Assembly (NCBI RefSeq): GCF_041146395.1 | Contig: NC_090984.1 | Span: forward strand, 127,600,280-127,664,279 | Direction of reading: 5' to 3' | Source of the DNA: Eulemur rufifrons | Lineage: Eukaryota; Chordata; Mammalia; Primates; Lemuridae | Length of the DNA: 64,000 bases | In this document: piece after piece, positions 1 through 11,212 of the stretch | Layout: every line of letters begins with the position of its first letter | How positions within the stretch are numbered: position 1 is the first letter of the stretch | Position numbers and translations under genes: made by a program | Notes under the pieces: generated by a model | Database searches by the model: none | What the model saw: only the letters and a program-made list of their open reading frames with translations | What the model was told of the DNA's origin: nothing

Positions 1-2000
1 ATATAAAGGTAAAATAATATCCATTTTTAAGCTCTGTGTTAGTTTATTTTTAATGTGTGACAATACCATCCTATCTAAATTGAAAGAGTTTTAATATTTA
101 TAATTCTGCTTAATAATTTTAGATTTTTTGGTATTACATATGTACTAAATGTCTAATGATCAAATCAGGCAAATAGCAAATTTATAATCTGAGACATTTA
201 TGATTTCTTTGTGTTTGGTATACGCAAAATGCTCTCTTCCAGCTACTTGAAAGTGTACAGTGCATATTAATTTCTTAACACAGTCGTCCTGCTCTGCTAT
301 AGATGGATGGAGTGTCCCACATATATTTGTTAGGGAAGTTGGTTTAAAATCAAGAAGTCTCATATATTTTCTTTTTTTTTTTCTCTTTTAATGATCTGCC
401 TATTGCTGAAAATGGGGCAATGAAGTCTCCTACTCTGTTGTATTGCAGTCTTTTCATCCCTTCAGCTTTTTACATAATTGCTTTATATATTTCAGTGCCC
501 TGATGATAGAGGGTATTTATTTACAAAAGGGATATCCTTTTTATGAATTCACAAGTTACAATTACGCAAGGTCCTTCTTTTTCTGTAATTACTACTTCTG
601 AGCTGAAATCTATTTTGTTTCATGTACGTATTGTTACAGTCTGAGTTTCGCGCCCAAAAATCATTAATCTGCCATTCCGCTTCGGTAAACCTGCTTGCTC
701 CTGCTTGCTACCCCCAACACAGAAATTCCTAAGTGACTACAACACCCATGTTCTGCGTGAAATGATTACAGCCCCCACATTTTGCGTGAAGCCGTTACAA
801 CACTCATGCTTTGCATGAACAAGATACGGCCTAGAGCCCAAACTGTCCAGATCCTGTTACACCAAGGATAAGAAAATGATACAATGCTTACTCAAGGCTT
901 TTTATACACGTGCTTTCTCTATCTTAGTAATTGTCCACCCACAAACTTACAGTATAAAAACTTTCTGTTTCACCTTTGGGCGGTACAGAGGGTAGTCGCT
1001 GGCCAGATAATAAAGACTCCTGATTTGGCTCAATTCGGTCTTTAGGTGGTCATTTCTCGCATCTCAGACCATAACAGTATAACTATGTGCACTTTATTTT
1101 GGTTTTCATTTTCATGAAATTTATTTTTCTATAGCTTCAATTTCTGTCTATGTGTGTTTTTAAAAGTTAGGTGTGTCTCCTGTACCAGAGGAATAGTTGA
1201 GTCTTTTTATTCATTCATTTGTTTAACCTTTCAATCATTCTTTCTTTTCATTGATTTAATCCATTTATATTCCTAGTAATTTCAATATGTAGTGACTACT
1301 CCTATGTTTTGTTTGCCAGTCGTTTTATAGATGTATCCTTGGTTTCTACTTTTCTTGCTGACTCCTTTGTGGTTTGACAGTTTTCTGTAGTGGTATGCTA
1401 TGAATACTTTCTATTTTTCTTTTGTGTGCCTAGTATAGATTTTACTTTTGTTGTTAACATGAAGCTTACAGAAAACACCTTACACTTAGAAGTGTCTATT
1501 TTCAATTGATAACAACTGAATTGTCATTGCATGTCAAAAACTTTACACTTTTACACACAACCATTACATTTTATGTTTCTGATGTCAGAGTTTACATAAT
1601 TTTTAAGAGAGTTGATATTGAAAATTTTGTATTTTAACCCTTATAGGAGAATAAAATTGCTTGACACAGCAACATTATAGAGTACTCTTCATATGTCTCT
1701 ATGTTAATTATACCATTAAGTTTTGTGCTTTCGTAAGTTTTATGTTATTCAGCTATATAACTTTTTCAGCTAAAAACCCTCCTTTTGGCACGTATAAGGC
1801 AGGCCTCCCGGTAATGAACTCCTTTACCTTTTGTTTGTCTGGGATTTTTAAAAAATCTGTTCCTTGTCTTTGAATGAAAAAATATCTGGGAAAAATATTC
1901 TTCATTTGCAATTTTTTAAACATTTTCCTTATTACTTTGACTAGATTATCTTCTGTTGTAACATTCAGTGATTCTCATGAAATATGTTTGCTACTTCTAT
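1..2000 (-). repeat. Old antisense LINE-1 fragments, split by a solo LTR
   Basis: AT-rich sequence flanking the LTR at 632-1076 reads, on the minus strand, like degraded L1: the stretches around 440-630 and 1080-1230 resemble the reverse complement of mammalian L1 coding/3' sequence. No open frame of useful length survives. The same block recurs at 14864-16860 with about 1-2% differences. The family assignment is from memory of L1 consensus text and is approximate. Confidence 0.6.
632..1076 (+). mobile_element. Solo LTR of an endogenous retrovirus (445 bp)
   Basis: Begins TGTTACAG and ends CATAACA, so it has the TG...CA ends and short inverted repeat of an LTR. GTAT occurs directly on both sides (628-631 and 1077-1080), consistent with a 4-bp target-site duplication. 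A TATAAAA box lies near 953 and an AATAAA polyadenylation signal near 1010, followed by a short U5-like tail. There is no internal viral sequence, so this is a solo LTR left by recombination. It sits inside antisense L1. Related LTRs are at 15495, 36234 and 49077. Confidence 0.85.
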
Positions 2001-2411
2001 TGAGAATTGCACCTCTGTGTCGTGTCCTTATGTCTTTCACGCCCTCATAGGACACCCCTCCCCCCCGGGCAGGTTCCCGTAACTCACTCCACTGCAGACT
2101 CTCTCAACATCAGGACTTTTCATCAGATGCCATTTTTCTGGGACAAACCCTGGTGCCCCTGCCCAAGCTCTTGCAGACATAGCCAACAGAATCAACAAGT
2201 CCTGGTCTCCCCAGGAGGACACCTGCTTTCTTTGTCACCTCGTCTCTGTTCCTGGGCTACATGCTGAGTGAACACTTCCCTCTGTCCCCCACAGGAGCAC
2301 AGACAGCTTCCTGCAGCATCGTATCCACTCACCAACACCTGAGCCGGGAAGCTTTCCTGGGCTTTACATAAATACAGTATGTTTTTACTCCCTAGGAATT
2401 TTGAAGAAAAA
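2000..2411. other. Distal part of V1 downstream flank
   Basis: No gene. This segment is shared with 16860-17275 (V3 unit) and, more distantly, with 39300-39600 (V6 unit) and 56920-57230 (V8 unit), showing that it belongs to an old V-gene duplication unit. Open frames here are short and lie in non-corresponding frames between copies. Confidence 0.6.
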
Positions 2412-3215
2412 AAATACTGTAAACTATCGGGGGTCCATGAAGCCCATGATATGACCGGTTCCCGGGGAACTGTGGGCTGGAAAGATGGGAGAGACAAAGA
2501 CACGGACAGAAAAAGTAAGGTGAAAGGGTGCAGGGAAGTCAGGGGCCACCAGCATTCCCGTGAGCCAGGTGGCACTGGCTGAAATCTAGCACCTGTGTTT
2601 ATTCCCTTTTTCATCCTATACATTAAAATGATTTCATGTGAAAAGCTCATGAGTTACAATGTGTAGAAGTTTCAAGTCTCCCCTAAAAGTCACAAGATGC
2701 CTTAGCTAATTACTCTTGTCTATAGAAGCAGGAACACATAGCTCGTTACTAAGCACAACTACGCCTTAAGCTATGTACAGATAGTATCTCTGAACTCAGC
2801 AGCTGTGGCCCGTTCGATTGAGGAACAAAGAGATTAGTACTTCTGACTGGGAGGTCAGCTCCCCATCAACTGAGGCATTTTACTGAGAAAGGAGAGGGAA
2901 GGAGCTCAACCTGGTGTGTTTTAAGAGTTGGAGTCTGGGGTCCATTTTCCAGGGCTGACATTTTGCAATCTTCCTTCATAGCCATGTGTGGTTTTCATGT
3001 CAAGCCACTCCGTGGCTTTTTAGGCATGAGGCCCCTCAGGCTTTAAGGTGGGAGTCTGCTTTGCTGTGCTCCCAGATCGCTGGAATGTCCCCCAACTAGG
3101 CAGTTAACTTCTGCCCTTATGTCCGGCTCCTGCTCAGGCAGCATCCCTTCACCTCCTGTCCTCCCACGGCCTCAGAAATGGGGTCCCTAAGCCTCAGTGG
3201 TCTTCTCCCCATCAG
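2412..3215. repeat. Unidentified LTR-like interspersed repeat
   Basis: About 800 bp present in the V1 and V3 units (copy at about 17276-18080) but absent between the corresponding flank sequences of the V6 and V8 units, so it behaves as an insertion. A diverged copy lies at about 35260-35900, including the stretch around 2515-2560 matching 35400-35450. The family was not recognised; an LTR is likely from its size and single-block behaviour. Confidence 0.5.
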
Positions 3216-4258
3216 TAACTAAAGAAAAAAAACTGCAAAGCAGAGCACTCCCCTCTGCCCTGGAAGTCCTCTCCCTTCCTCCACACTCCACGAAACACAC
3301 TGTCATGTTCTCACCCTTCACTGTCTTGCTCTGAAGCCATCGCAGAGGCAAGGCCCATAGAATGCCGCAAAGGCTCTCGTGCTATTAATTCCTTTTCTAC
3401 TTGCAATGAGGATGCATCTGTGTCTCCAGATAGACATAAAAATTTCTCAAGCATGGAGATCTCTTGGTAAGATTGATGGTGCCCCTCATTTTCCACAAGT
3501 GTCTCCCATGATGACACACCACACTGTGGAAGAAATCTTTTGTGAATCCCATGTGGTTTAGGCACAAATCCTTGTTCAGTACATGACACTGGTTCCTTCT
3601 TGATGACGATGGGTATGAGAGTAAAAACAGGCAATGATTTTGCTCTCCATAAGAAGGAGGAGAACATAGGAGAGGGCAGTCAGGAGGAGCAGAGCAGGGA
3701 GGATAAGGAGGCTCTTGGACAAAGGACCATCTGGGGCAGACACTTCACACAGGAGGAACTGAACTGCAGGGTGGGGTGTGATAATGTGGAGCCAAAGGAC
3801 ACCACTCACAAGGATCTGGAGGTCACCAGAGACTGCTCAGCACACTGAGGTTTCCATCTGCAGGTCTCCCAATGCCACAGGTGTTGAAGGTGACTCTGTG
3901 AGAGTCTCAGTGGACACATCCCACTTTGACCAATCACACTTATTCTCTCAGCTACTAATGGCCACTTACATTTCCAATGTGAGTCCATTCCCAGGTGACA
4001 GAAGGAGGGTCCCAGGAATGGTGGGTGAGATAGTCCCATCAATCTTTCCCAGGTCCCACAGGAGCCACAGCCTGGGCCACACTTGAGCTCGACTTAAAGG
4101 GCCTGAGCCCTGGGATTTAGACACAGAGACCACACCCTCCATTTTGTGTGGGAAGAAGAAGAAGAGTAAGTTTTGAAAATGGAACCCAGGGAGAAAGAAA
4201 ACAGACTTGCAGAGAAAAATATAACTGATTCAGTTCTGCATCAGGGATGTACAGGTTT
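3216..4258. other. Conserved 3' flank block of V1
   Basis: Non-coding flank downstream of V1, repeated 3' of V3 (18081-19125), V4 (23140-24170), V6 (39660-40680) and V8 (57270-58300). On the minus strand it holds a roughly 77-codon open frame with a hydrophobic core (3576-3809) that stays open in all five copies. No known protein was recognised and no splice or promoter context supports a gene. Confidence 0.6.
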
Positions 4259-4272
4259 AAATGAGGAGAGAC

Positions 4273-4608
4273 GGCCGGGCGGGGTGGCTCACGCCTGTAA
4301 TCCTAGCACTCTGGGAGGCCGAGGCGGGTGGATTGCTCAAGGTCAGGAGTTCGAGACCAGCCTGAGCGAGATCCCGTCTCTACTAAAAAAATAGAAAGAC
4401 ATTATATGGGCAACTAAAAATCTATATAGAAAAAATTAGCCGGGCATAGTGGCGCATGCCTGTAGTCCCAGCTACTCGGGAGGCTGAGGCAGTAGGATCG
4501 CTTAAGCCCAGGAGTCTGAGGTTGCTGTGAGCTAAGCTGACGCCACGGCACTCACTCTAGCCTTGGCAACAAAGTGAGACGCTGTCTCAACAAAAAAAAA
4601 AAAAAAAA
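4273..4608 (+). mobile_element. Full-length strepsirrhine-type Alu SINE
   Basis: Starts GGCCGGGCGGGG and has two monomers, a middle A-rich linker of the strepsirrhine form, a right monomer ending in the usual CTGTCTC tail and an A-rich 3' end. AAATGAGGAGAGA occurs on both sides (4259-4271 and 4609-4621) as a 13-bp target-site duplication. The paralogous site in the V3 unit near 19125 has one uninterrupted copy of this target and no Alu. Confidence 0.95.
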
Positions 4609-4621
4609 AAATGAGGAGAGA

Positions 4622-5044
4622 ACAACTTGAAAGCATTAGGTTTTATGGGACACTGACCCTGCCCAGGTCCCTACATGTCCCAACCTGAATCCCAAAGACT
4701 GTCCCACTCAGGGAGTCCCACTGAGGTCTGTGCGCTGAGTCTGGTTGGAAAATGCTCAGCAGGTTGCCCTGGGCTTCCTTCCTCAGGACTCTGACCCCTG
4801 TGATAACAGCAGGGTCATTTCTGCCCATGTGAGTGACATTCTGCCCTGTGTGCAGGTGAGAATATGTACATTTACTACAACAACATGTTTCTAATTCAGA
4901 CATTACTGTGATGAGCAAAGAGGCACAAAGGAATATAGGTCCCAGGATAAAATTTGTAGAGGAGACGCCCCAAACTCTGACAGGAAATGAACTATTATTG
5001 TCCTCTACACCTTTCCTGGGCTGACTCTGGTCTTTGGGTCTTGG
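4622..5044. other. Proximal 3' flank of V1
   Basis: No gene seen. It is near-identical to 19130-19558 (V3) and clearly similar to the flanks of V4, V6 and V8, ending at the CTCF-type motif next to the V1 RSS. Confidence 0.6.
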
Positions 5045-5058
5045 GCGCCCCCTGGCGG
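5045..5058 (-). promoter_or_regulatory. CTCF-type motif next to V1 RSS
   Basis: The minus strand reads CCGCCAGGGGGCGC, a strong match to the CTCF core. It lies 19 bp beyond the V1 nonamer, on the V-sense strand. Binding is inferred from sequence only. Confidence 0.7.
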
Positions 5059-5077
5059 CACCGAGCGCCCCGCAGGA

Positions 5078-5116
5078 GGTTTGTGTCTGGGCTCACACTG
5101 ATGTCCCCTCACTGTG
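5078..5116 (-). promoter_or_regulatory. V1 23-RSS
   Basis: Heptamer CACAGTG (5110-5116), 23-bp spacer (5087-5109), nonamer ACACAAACC (5078-5086), all on the minus strand. Heptamer and nonamer fit the usual IGHV consensus. Confidence 0.95.
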
Positions 5117-5574
5117 TCTCTGGCACAGTAGTACAGGGCTGTGTCCTCGGCTCTCAGACTGTTCATTTGCAGAGACAGCGTGTTCTTGCTGTTGTCTCTG
5201 GAGATGGTGAATCGGCCCTTCACGGCGTCTGCGTAGTATGTGCCACCACCATCGTAACTAATGGCTGAGACCCACTCCAGCCCCTTCCCTGGAGCCTGGC
5301 GGACCCAGTGCATGGCATAGTCATCAAAGGTGAATCCGGAGGCTGCACAGGAGAGTCTCAGGGACCCCCCGGGCTGGACCAAGCCTCCCCCAGACTCCAC
5401 CAGCTGCACCTCACACTGGACACCTGCAAACACAGAGACATCCTGATCAGAAATTGCCACCCAGACCTGCTGTTTCTCTCACTCACATCCACTTACAAAC
5501 TCAAAGTCTCTAGCTCTCCATGAATTACCTTTTAGCAGAGCAACAAGGAAAAGCCAGCTGAGCCCAGACTCCAT
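5117..5574 (-). CDS. IGHV3: V1: immunoglobulin heavy variable segment, VH3 family, intact
   Basis: Germline V segment for the antibody heavy chain, joined to D and J in developing B cells. Exon 1 (5529-5574, 46 nt) starts at ATG and encodes the signal peptide start [16 protein letters not shown] 105-bp intron has GT and AG ends. The V exon (5117-5423, 307 nt) completes the leader and encodes FR1 beginning [10 protein letters not shown], Cys23 in LSCAAS, CDR1 GFTFDDYA, Trp41 in MHWVRQ, CDR2 [10 protein letters not shown]3 ending YYC (Cys104) and AR at the 3' end. Length and all anchor residues are normal and no stop is present. The start is fixed by the 46-nt leader and the octamer 125 bp upstream. 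It is a close paralogue of V3, from which it differs at seven residues. The reading frame runs past the RSS, but that part is not coding. Confidence 0.95.
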
Positions 5575-5699
5575 GGTGAGTGCCTGTGTTCAGTCCTGAT
5601 AACCGAATGGGGACACCTGGGAATGCCGGGGCTGGGGCTCCTGTCCCAGAGCTGCAGGGTGAGGGCTGGGCTGGTTTTCATCAGCAGAGGGAGGGCCCT

Positions 5700-5707
5700 A
5701 TTTGCAT
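5700..5707 (-). promoter_or_regulatory. V1 promoter octamer
   Basis: The minus strand reads ATGCAAAT, the octamer bound by Oct factors in Ig promoters, about 125 bp upstream of the V1 ATG. A TATATAG-like string lies just further upstream (5716-5722). Confidence 0.9.
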
Positions 5708-5749
5708 GTCCCCTGCTATATAGCAAGCCCAGGGTGGGACGCCTGAGGG

Positions 5750-8700
5750 AGGGCAGGGCCCAGAGAAGAGGTGAGACTCCTGGGGGAGCTTATGGGTCAT
5801 GATATTTTAAAGATGACATTGTAAAAAGAGAAGCATAGAAGAGTTGTGCAATGTATGCAAGAGCAAGCAGGTATCCAGTAAGACGCACCTGCAGTATCTG
5901 GCCTGTGCTCCCCATCACTAGACCCTACTGCTCCCCTGAACCAACTCCAGGATCAATGTGAACGTGCCTCATAGGGTTTGCAAAATCCCCTTTGTGTAGC
6001 GAGAACACGATGGCGGTTAGCTGTATTCTAATGTTGCAACTTCAAGGCTGTATCAAACTTTGGGCCACAGAACCCACACAGCCCTTGACACTGTTTTGCA
6101 TTAACTGTGACATGAGCCTCACTCAGCTGAGGGGATTCAGGTTCTCACAAAGTGTAATACAAGTGCTGCTTCCTCTGTGTTGTGCCCAGGCCTCATGAGT
6201 GGGGCCAAGAAGGAAGCCACTGAAGTTTGTCCTTATATTTCCCTTTCCAGGAGGGCTACACAGGCCCAGTTTCAGTCCATGGGGCTACCAGAGTCATGGG
6301 ACAGTAGCCAGCTCTCATCATTGTGGAAGTCACATTGTGAGTGTGAGTGTTCAGGCTCCACTGTCCACTGCTGCAGGTGGCTCTGTAGTCCTACTTGTCA
6401 TTCACTAGTGTCCCCTCCCACCTCCACTCTGGATCCCTCTAACACAAGGCAGCACTTTGCAGTGAGAGTTGCTGCGTGTTGTTCCCTGATGGAGTGACTC
6501 AGGCCTGAGCACTGCAGAGCCATTGTCCTTGTTCCCTCTGCCACCCGCAGGCATGTGGCTGATGCACTTGACCTCCCCAGTGTGGGATGCAGTGGAGAAA
6601 CCACAGAATCTGCCTAGGCCTGAGGGATGGCCCCTGCCTCCATGGGTACACAAGCTTAGCCTTCAAAGCAGAGTTACTCTCTGTCAGTGGGAGAGGGCCT
6701 GTCGTTGTTGGGTGGTCCTCACGACTGAATGGCCTCAGACCAGGTCTCAGATTCAGGGGAGCACACTGTTCCCCCAATAGGTGTGATCCTTCCTGGGAAG
6801 CAGAACTTCTAATGAATCACAGCCTAACATTGGGGCAATAAAAAGAGAGATTTCTCAAGTTGTCACCATGGTGTGTGGATAGGAATTAATCTCGCCCCTA
6901 CCACTGTTTAGCAGACCCAGGTGCCACAGCACTCTGTAGGGCCCGGCACATGCTCCATTCCTTGTGACCAAGGAATCCCTGCAAGGGACCCTGGTGTACA
7001 TTAATCAAGACCCATACGTTAATTTTTCTTGTTGCCGTGATTACCATTGTGGTCTTAATAATCTTGTGGCATAACCTTGTAGGTAGAAGAGTTTTCCAAC
7101 ATTTTCTTCCATAATTCTTGTGCTCACCACTCACAAAGATTAATTCACAGCAGATAACAGATGTAACACACACTGTAATTTACCTCCCCCAGCCAGTACG
7201 GTAGAGGATCTGACACAGGACTGGTCCCCAGTCCCCTGTGTGAGGGCTGGTGCAGGGACTGGAGCGAAGCCTTCGTGGGAGGTGGGCCTGCATGTGGGCA
7301 CCACTGAGAGTGTCCTGATGACACCTGTGCTCGGGCCTGGGCCACCTGTAGAGCATTTCTTGTTCAATCTTAAAGGGCCATGTGACATTTGGGTGTGTGT
7401 TACCAGGTAATGAAATTCATCCTCTTGGTTCTTTCTCCCTGCAGGCAGCACCTGTGACTAGCATGTGGGTTATGCATGAGTGTGCTGTCCGGGCCTTGGC
7501 GAGAAGCCCTCTGCATTTTGTCCCGGCCTCTGCAGAGTGCACTCCCTGTGCCATCACACTGACACTCACGTGCCTGGGATTAGCCAGTGGACAACAGTTG
7601 CCCTCTGCGACCAGCGACTCCAGCGCAGCCCGAATGGTCCATGAATTAAGTGGCCACAGTGGCAGGGCTGGGTGACATGCATCACCCAACTTCATGTGCT
7701 TTCACCCACCAAGGCAGACTGAGGTCCTCCCTCTGCCTAATGTGAAGTCTGCGAGCAAAAGAGCCGAGCAGTGACCTCAACATGGCTCCTGAACTGAGTC
7801 ACGGAATCACTTGATGGCAAATTCCCTAAGAACTCTGAGACTGGAAGGTGCAGCAACTCACCTTGCCTGGATCCAGCGCATGTGTGTGTCTTTCCAAACC
7901 CAACCCTCGCCCAGGACCACTAGCCGTGTGATTACCCTGCACCCAATTCTGTTAATGGTGTCAGCCTGACATTTCCTGGGGCCAAGGGCTGCATTTCTCA
8001 GTAAGAGACACTCAGCATGGGGTTCACTGGAAGGAGAACCTGTATCTGCCCTGTAAGTATCTCTGTAAAAATTCAGTCTGAGTTGCATTTCTGTGGGAAC
8101 AAATATAACTTTCCGGGCACCCTGCCTTATCTATCTTCATAAATCTTTACTTTATAAATTATATCTGTGTCTCTGTGTATTATTTTTATTTCTGTTTCCT
8201 ACTAATTATTCATCCTTTGTGACAACCCCTGTTTGAGGGTCCCGAAATTTCGAGGGGAGCTTAGCTAACTCCCCGCAGAAAAAGGAAAAGAAAATATTTA
8301 TGTCAGTTTCCAGTAATTTTATGTGATAAAATGGTCAGCCTCATCATTGTAGCATTTATGCCCATCAGGAATTCATGTGCATGTGGGCGTGTGACAGAGC
8401 TCTAGTCACGGAGGCAGGAGAGAGTCTCTGTTGTGACCTTGCTGATCCTTCAGGGCAAACTTCAGAAAGGTGTCTTCTCCACTTCCACCACTTGTCCTAT
8501 CTGTGGGACCCTGAAAACAGTCTCAGCACATCCACACAAGAGGGGATTGGTGGATGAAGCGGACGTTTTCTGCATATCAGTGTGAAATGTCGAGACAAGA
8601 AGCTCCTTGGGTGCATGAACTTTTGAAACTGGCAAAGATGGAGCCACTCACATCTGGCTTCCTGTTTGATTAGGTTATGATTTTCCTTATTGTTTAGTTA

Positions 8701-10316
8701 TTTCATGTTGCCATTAATTTTTGCTAAAATAGCCAGATATGATGGTCTAGAGGCATTAAAATCAAAAGTACCTCATTTCCTAGTCAGAAGCTCCAGGTGA
8801 GGTGAACAGTGCCGTGCGGTTCATTGTGTGCTAGGACACGTGGCTGAAAGCTAAGTGTGGGCACAGAGCTATTTTGTCTGCATCAGCGAAAAAGTTCTGT
8901 ATATTCCTTGGATGAGATTCTCATTAAGACACTTCAGACAATAGTATTTGTCGATCAATCACAGTTCAATAATAAACCTGGAAGTTACTAAGCAGTGATT
9001 CATGTTACCGAAGAAAACTTTCCATTGGAAATGGAAGTAAAATCAGCCCAACTGGAGGTAAAATCAGCCCGTGTGGCAAAGTCATTGCCCTTCTTGGTGC
9101 TTGTCAATTAGCCAAAATCCAGGATTGAATGCATATGTTTTTAAAATAGTACATGAACTTGGGATATTTTGCAAACAAAAGGGTTTCTTAAAAGTTCTGG
9201 TAAACCTATCAAAATGAAGAAAAAACTAAAAAACTTCTAGATAGACTTCTAAATCCTAGAGATCCAACTAAAGTAAATAGGAATCATGCAAAAAATAACA
9301 TGGGGGTTAAACAAGTGTTGTACGAAGTCATTACTGAGAACAAGCAGCCTAAACTTAGTTTGTGATGCTGTCTAACCTTGTGAGGCATCATCACTGCTCA
9401 CGTAACACACCGTCCACTCATTAGAAATATTTTGTAAATGTTGAAAATGTTTATCCAATTAGCATTATGAAATTTGAATGTCACAGTTTTAAGCAATTCT
9501 TGAACTCCTTCGCCAGTCTACCATGAGAATTTGCTTACAGCATTGTGGTCCAGTCCCTCAAGGACACATCAGTTGTTACACTTTCCCTTGGTAGCAACTG
9601 AACAAACATTTAGATTTTATCACAATTACTAGCATTTTCCTTATTGCCTGTGAGAGTAAATAATTTTGAAAGCAATTAATGCATTATAGACACTTCTTTC
9701 ACCACAGATTCAGGGTCCTTTTACTGCATCTATTTAGCAGTCTCTCATCATGTTCAACCAGCACAGAGTGTGTGTTGGAGAAACATCAGGAAAATACTGG
9801 TCTTGAGCCATACTGGAGCAAATATTATTAAGGACTTTAAGGGAAACACAGCAGTGCAATTCCAGGGAGGAAACCCTCGGGTTCACATTTCAGAACAACA
9901 GCATCAGTTCAGAATTCTAGACACTTGGAAGGCTGCTGCGGTAGAGAATGTCAAACTGAGCATCCTAGTAGAACCTGTGAACCTTCTCATATTTTGAAGG
10001 CCACAGCAGACCCAGGGCCTTCAGGATAAGCTGATGAGCGTGGACAGTGAAAAGCTTGCCCCCATGACATTGGACCAAGACCCTGTCTAACTCCTCCTCC
10101 TGCTGATCCTCATTAATACTATGCTTTGTTCATACTAAGGAAACATCTTCTATTTTTTGGCAGACCTCATTGTTTTCCACCCATAAAGGCCTTTGCCTGC
10201 TTTTCAAATAAATTTAAAAATATTTAACAGTTGTTGAGTGGAATAAGAAGTCAAAGTCTCTTACGTGTTGTCTGTCCGCTGACATCTGAAGGCCCATCCT
10301 TCGTCTGCCCTGTTTG
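5750..10316. other. V1 upstream flank, duplicated upstream of V8
   Basis: Long non-coding flank with no supportable gene. It aligns through its whole length with 59440-64000, and its first part (to 8033) also with 20264-21655. A 75-codon open frame at 9770-9997 is preserved in the V8 copy (63489-63683) but has no recognised relative. The text near 9490-9600 also resembles 27310-27420, suggesting an old dispersed repeat or processed relic. Confidence 0.65.
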
Positions 10317-10544
10317 CCCCACTCATTGGAATCCTAGGAAGGAATCACAGGTGCTTTCTCACCAGATGGCTGTTCGAGGCCCAGACCCCACCAGACCCTC
10401 CCTGTCCCACCAGGGAACTGTTGTGAAAACCTGAGCCAGTCTCCTTTCCTGCCCTACGAAGCCACTTGGGACTGTCTTGAGAGGCCTGTGCTGCTCTGCA
10501 CACACGTCAGTAGTGGAGAGACTCACCCTTCCCGTGTTCACTCA

Positions 10545-10571
10545 GTGTGTGTGTGTGTGTGTGTGTGTGTG
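10545..10571 (+). repeat. (GT)n microsatellite
   Basis: About 13 GT units in a row, in non-coding DNA between V1 and V2. Confidence 0.95.
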
Positions 10572-10744
10572 CATCTGTGCCTGCCTGTGTGTGCAGGTAT
10601 CTAACACCATCAGAGGCAACATCTACACTAAATGTCGGTGGGTCCCTCTGCCCTTGAATTCTGTGAGATATAATCGATGTTGTGAGCCTGGTGCTGGACA
10701 TGGAGCTCCACGGGGTCTTCCTGCTCTTGCTTAGGACGCTGACT

Positions 10745-11139
10745 CCGTCTGCCCCTGACGTCCAGTAGGCGCTTTATCCTGCTTGTCAGCTAGAAGGAAC
10801 GTTTACTTCTGTGTGCTGTGCTGCATTGTGCTGTCCAAGAAAAAAATCTTTTATTCATTTTCGGACTTATTGAGAAGTGTTGATAATTAATGTACATTTG
10901 GGGAGAGGAGAACGTGACTGGAAGCCACTGTCTGCCTTTTGAGCAGGTGACAATATTTTCTCTCATGACCACAAACATATCTAACTCAGAGACTGCAGAG
11001 GGAAACACAGAATCGTGAATTCAGAGACGTTCCCAAGAGGAAACCGTTTTCTGGGGAGGAAGCCACAACCCTGAGAGGAAACCAGTCCTTACCCTCCACC
11101 TGCACCTGCCCTGGGCTGACTCTGCTCCGTGTGTCTTGG
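10745..11139. other. V2 3' flank, shared with the IGHV5 relic
   Basis: Non-coding. It matches 47355-47710, the 3' flank of the IGHV5-type pseudogene, over most of its length, for example 10815-10960 against 47405-47550. The other VH3 genes in the window have a different distal 3' flank. Confidence 0.65.
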
Positions 11140-11153
11140 GCGCCCCCTGGTGG
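11140..11153 (-). promoter_or_regulatory. CTCF-type motif next to V2 RSS
   Basis: The minus strand reads CCACCAGGGGGCGC, identical to the textbook CTCF core, 20 bp beyond the nonamer. It is retained although V2 itself is a pseudogene. Confidence 0.75.
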
Positions 11154-11173
11154 CCCTAAGCTCCCCCGCAGGA

Positions 11174-11212
11174 GGTTTGTGTCTGGGCTCACACTGATGT
11201 CCCCTCACTGTG
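11174..11212 (-). promoter_or_regulatory. V2 23-RSS
   Basis: Heptamer CACAGTG (11206-11212), 23-bp spacer, nonamer ACACAAACC (11174-11182). Intact, so this pseudogene could still be rearranged. Confidence 0.95.

Noticed and set aside
632..1076. Intact endogenous retrovirus around the LTRs
   Set aside because: Only solo LTRs are present; no gag, pol or env text adjoins any of them.
5005..5116. Continuation of the V1 reading frame past YYCAR
   Set aside because: The frame simply runs through the RSS and flank; V segments end at the heptamer. The same applies to the other V genes.
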